From Candidatus Woesearchaeota archaeon (lineage in GTDB: Archaea > Nanobdellota > Nanobdellia > Woesearchaeales > UBA525), in contig JAAOYH010000060.1 of assembly GCA_018221245.1 (NCBI GenBank), positions 1-13,791 on the forward strand: a stretch of 13,791 nucleotides of DNA, written 5' to 3'. The position numbers and the translations under genes are program-made. The notes under the pieces are model-generated. The model saw only the letters and a list, made by a program, of their open reading frames with translations. It had not been told where the DNA came from and did no database searches. Of this stretch, positions 11,417 through 13,791 are shown in pieces; the stretch's first letter is position 1; every line of letters begins with the position of its first letter.

Positions 11417-13014
11417 TGTAGGTATACCCCCTCTGTCTTTCCAAGTATGTGCTTGAAGATGTTTGTTGTCGTGCCGTGAATGCACTCTGCACCACCGGCT
11501 GCAAGTGCTTCTGCGTTTGGTAGCTCAGTTATCGCGTATATCGTGACTCTGTTGTGTCTGTTCCTTTCCTTGAGTTGCTTGATTGCGTCTATTGCTTGCA
11601 CTGTATTGAAGAAGAAGGTATCTGTGATAATAAGACTTAATCGAGGATCGTCTTCTGGATTAGCAAGGAATTCATCAATTGGGACATATGTGGTTCCGCC
11701 TTGGAAAAGTACCAGATTCTCATATGCGGTCTGAAGATTATTGGTTCTCTCAGTTGCTATGGAGTTTTCGGAGTAATTTATGACTCTGACTCCATTGTTT
11801 ATTGCACGTCTTGTAGCAACGAAACCTGCGAGCACGGGAAGACTTATTTCTTCTGATGGATCTGGCATGCTGCCTGAAGAATCGATAAAAATATCGAGTG
11901 TTGGTATTACCTCTTCCACGCCCCTGTCTTGGGAAGTTTTATACGTCCATTTCTTTGTTGTTAGTCCAGGTATTAGAACTCCGCTTGATTGTATGCTCTG
12001 TTGGACGTCAAGTTTTCCTATTGGATCTGATGGAGACCATCTATTAAGATGAAGTGGTGTTTTTTTTGCGCTGCCGAATGGTTTCTTAGCGAACTTTACA
12101 CTGTAGCTCTTAGCTAGTTGTTCGTAGAACTGGACGGTTGCCTTATGGGGGTCTCCCTCTCCAAGTCCGCTCATTAGGTCTTTGTACTCTTTTACTGCGT
12201 CCTTATCAGTTGGAAGACCGTCATTTCCTAGTTTTGCGAGTCTTCGCGCTAAACTTCTTCCTATCTCTCCCAGCTCTTCAGGAGTGGGTTTGTTTCCTCC
12301 TGCAGTATCGTCAAATGTGGGCATCATCTCTCCATCGTTTTTTTCGGTTAAGAATGGGGAGAGTATTCTTGCATATGCGATTACATCTTGCTCCCAGTTG
12401 TTTTTGTCCATCGGGTTCTTGTTATGGAATAGTCTTGCAACTGATGCTGCTGCTTCCTGTTCAGTTTTTGTGACTATGGTGTCTTCTGTAAGAAGCCCTT
12501 GTTTCCACAGGAGTTCATTGCTTCTCATGTACACGTGCCACGAAGGACTACTTTTCATCTTGGGATTTCTATTTAGATCTCGATATGTCCATGCAGTATC
12601 TGTATCTCCTTGTCTTATGTTTCTGGTGTTGATGCATGTATCGGTGTATAGGTTCACTATGTCTGTGGCGAGTTCTTTCGCGTTCTCGTTTCCTGCGCTA
12701 TGTAAACCTCTTTCTGCATTTCTGTTAAGAATGAGGAGTGTGATTTTGTCGTAAGGATTGAATCTGTGACCTATTTCGTGTTTGCAAATGGCGTGTAGAG
12801 CTATCTCAGGATTTTCAAATTGCTCTTCCATCTCGAGCAAGTTTAGGAATACCTGGTAAGAGGGGAAGTGCATGAAAGCGAGGTTTTTCTTTCCGACTTT
12901 ATGTTCTTGCAAGCCCGCTTCGTCGGTAACGACTATAGGTTGAGGAATACTAGGTCTATTCCAGAATCTCATCCCTTCATCCCATGCTTGCTTGACTTGT
13001 TTTTCAAGTTTCAC
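11413..13014 (-). CDS. Metallopeptidase-like plus vWA (MIDAS) protein
   Basis: This 533-aa protein has two recognisable parts. The N-terminal region holds a zinc-peptidase motif H-E-I-G-H (79-83) after A-L-H-A-I-C-K, and a likely third ligand about 35 residues later in K-E-L-A-T-D-I-V-N (D118). This resembles the predicted metallopeptidase domain joined to vWA-like domains in DUF2201-type proteins. Residues about 225-370 are a helical linker. The C-terminal vWA domain starts at I-F-I-D-S-S-G-S-M (D378, S380, S382), with the MIDAS threonine in Q-G-G-T-T-Y (T441) and the acidic residue in I-I-T-D (D465), so it should bind a divalent metal. Such proteins often pair with MoxR-type AAA+ ATPases; none is visible here. 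It starts with GTG in a GTGA overlap with the 252-aa gene and lacks the shared tag. Confidence 0.88.
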   Translation of the reverse strand: MKLEKQVKQAWDEGMRFWNRPSIPQPIVVTDEAGLQEHKVGKKNLAFMHFPSYQVFLNLLEMEEQFENPEIALHAICKHEIGHRFNPYDKITLLILNRNAERGLHSAGNENAKELATDIVNLYTDTCINTRNIRQGDTDTAWTYRDLNRNPKMKSSPSWHVYMRSNELLWKQGLLTEDTIVTKTEQEAAASVARLFHNKNPMDKNNWEQDVIAYARILSPFLTEKNDGEMMPTFDDTAGGNKPTPEELGEIGRSLARRLAKLGNDGLPTDKDAVKEYKDLMSGLGEGDPHKATVQFYEQLAKSYSVKFAKKPFGSAKKTPLHLNRWSPSDPIGKLDVQQSIQSSGVLIPGLTTKKWTYKTSQDRGVEEVIPTLDIFIDSSGSMPDPSEEISLPVLAGFVATRRAINNGVRVINYSENSIATERTNNLQTAYENLVLFQGGTTYVPIDEFLANPEDDPRLSLIITDTFFFNTVQAIDAIKQLKERNRHNRVTIYAITELPNAEALAAGGAECIHGTTTNIFKHILGKTEGVYLQ

Positions 13015-13769
13015 ATAGTCCTCCGGGTTGGTATTGTTCCGAATGATTCTGTAAATTTCTGTTCTTTTATGAGAAAAAAATTATCTTTTATTGTGGTCGT
13101 TAATGAGTAAGTTACTGGTCCTTGATATTCTTCTTCTAGAAATTTGTATTTTGGGGTGTGTCCAAATGCTTCTGCAAATGCGATTGTTACTGTGTCCAAA
13201 TCATCTGCCCCAAATATCCAGTGCGGACTTGTTGGTATCCAATGTCTCTGATTGAAACGCGGATGGTGAGGATTTTCGAGTTTATGATACGTCCTACATT
13301 CTATAGTGTGCGTCAAATAGTCTCTTTTACTGTATGATACTGCCGTGCTGGACATACAAGTGGTCTCATTTAGATTTCTAAGGATCATCTTTTTTACTTC
13401 GTCTGCGTGTGGGGTTGCTTTGTTGTTACTTAGTCCTTTTGCCAGTGAGACGTAATCAAATATGCTAGGGGGTCTCCAACAGGGTGCAGCTCTTCCGTCT
13501 ATTGAATGTTTTCCAGACCACCTTCCAGCGCACAACAGGTCGTAATTTCCTGTCCAGGTTACGAGGTCTTCTTTGCGGATGTGGAGGGTGTAGTCGTTCT
13601 CTCCATACAAGGTGTTATTCAATCCTTTGATTATGAATTCGTCTTCGAGGGAGTCTATTGAGAAACCTGTGTTGGTTTGTGTTTCTTCTGTTTTTTTGCC
13701 GGTTAGTAGTTCTTCGAGTATTTGTTTCTTTTTTTCTTCGTTGATGTTGAGTGGTGGTATGATTGTCAT
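13011..13769 (-). CDS. Orphan protein with the shared N-terminal tag (252 aa)
   Basis: The protein starts M-T-I-I-P-P-L-N-I-N-E-E-K-K-K-Q-I-L-E-E (1-20), then L-L-T-G-K-K, a T/E/Q/N linker (to about 36), and a globular part I do not recognise. That part is rich in W, H, Y and C: L-L-C-A-G-R-W-S-G-K-H, A-A-P-C-W-R-P-P, T-C-M-S-S-T-A, E-C-R-T-Y-H, N-Q-R-H-W-I-P-T-S-P-H-W-I-F-G, and a basic end. Scattered Cys/His could bind metal, but no CxxC pairs are seen. Its stop overlaps the vWA gene start (GTGA). The tag ties it to the 95-aa protein two genes downstream, so it is likely a dedicated partner, substrate-recognition part or effector of the vWA protein. Confidence 0.78.
   Translation of the reverse strand: MTIIPPLNINEEKKKQILEELLTGKKTEETQTNTGFSIDSLEDEFIIKGLNNTLYGENDYTLHIRKEDLVTWTGNYDLLCAGRWSGKHSIDGRAAPCWRPPSIFDYVSLAKGLSNNKATPHADEVKKMILRNLNETTCMSSTAVSYSKRDYLTHTIECRTYHKLENPHHPRFNQRHWIPTSPHWIFGADDLDTVTIAFAEAFGHTPKYKFLEEEYQGPVTYSLTTTIKDNFFLIKEQKFTESFGTIPTRRTM
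13689..13769 (-). repeat. Shared N-terminal tag, copy A (252-aa protein)
   Basis: Codons 1-27 of the 252-aa gene. The 65 bases nearest the ATG match copy C (next to archease) at about 59 positions, by eye. Copy B matches clearly at protein level. Confidence 0.75.
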
Positions 13770-13791
13770 TTGATATACCTTATTCCTAAAG
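13766..13791 (-). CDS. Possible C-terminus of a further upstream operon gene (partial)
   Basis: The minus frame ending at TGA 13768-13766 is open to the window edge and reads ...L-G-I-R-Y-I-K-stop. It would overlap the 252-aa start as ATGA, as at each of the other three junctions of this operon. Only seven or so codons are visible, so this rests on the pattern alone. A MoxR-type ATPase is one plausible identity, from what usually neighbours vWA proteins. Confidence 0.3.

Noticed and set aside
12182..12754. 190-aa plus-strand ORF opposite the vWA gene
   Set aside because: Antisense shadow of a gene with clear catalytic motifs; apparent hydrophobicity comes from reverse-reading charged codons.
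1..13791. tRNA or rRNA genes
   Set aside because: No T-arm GGTTCRA-type block with a matching acceptor stem, and no rRNA-like stretch, was found by eye on either strand; a covariance search could still find an unusual or intron-bearing tRNA.
1..13791. Transposons or insertion sequences
   Set aside because: No transposase, integrase or paired terminal inverted repeats seen; the only sizeable direct repeats are the three tag-coding segments.

Overview
The window is archaeal chromosomal DNA. It carries an archaeal DnaG primase, a RIO1-type kinase beside the 5' end of a Dim2/Pno1-like KH-domain gene, a Dph2-type diphthamide protein, archease, and box A (TATA) promoters instead of bacterial -35/-10 elements. 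Genes are tightly packed, often with 4-bp or convergent overlaps. Several predicted first-in-transcript genes look leaderless. Many small orphan proteins and a Dph2 lacking its first domain would suit a reduced-genome lineage such as DPANN archaea, but this placement is a guess.

Left part (1-3862): the KH gene (minus) and rio1 (minus) flank a plus-strand gene for a bare class II (CCA/poly(A)-polymerase-like) nucleotidyltransferase head domain. A single-membrane-anchored orphan (plus) converges on dnaG (minus). dnaG has a strong Shine-Dalgarno site within a small hairpin. Upstream of it, 3480-3790 has no convincing protein gene but has several hairpins that fit a minus-strand structured RNA or a long dnaG leader.

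Middle (3863-8561): a stand-alone DUF4346-like protein, two divergent small membrane proteins, an anchored protein with a DxNxDGxxD calcium-loop motif, endonuclease IV (nfo) coupled to an unknown helical protein, and a divergent Cas4/RecB-type PD-(D/E)XK nuclease with four Fe-S cysteines, coupled to a small orphan. This is a DNA-repair-flavoured neighbourhood without a CRISPR array.

Right-middle (8571-11060): two coupled orphan genes, a two-domain Dph2-like gene, and an orphan coupled to archease, the RtcB tRNA-ligase activator.

Right end (11052-13791): a minus-strand operon in which every visible junction is a 4-bp stop/start overlap. It encodes, in order, a 252-aa protein of unknown function, a 533-aa protein joining a HEIGH metallopeptidase-like domain to a vWA domain with complete MIDAS residues, a 95-aa charged protein, and a truncated ORF start. 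The 252-aa protein, the 95-aa protein and the truncated ORF all begin with the same ~27-residue element (M-T-I-I-P-P, then a charged helix ending E-E-L-L-x-G-K-K). The vWA protein lacks it. This looks like a shared docking tag in a vWA (perhaps MoxR-linked) multi-component system and is the best candidate here for something undescribed. A further gene probably lies just past the window edge.
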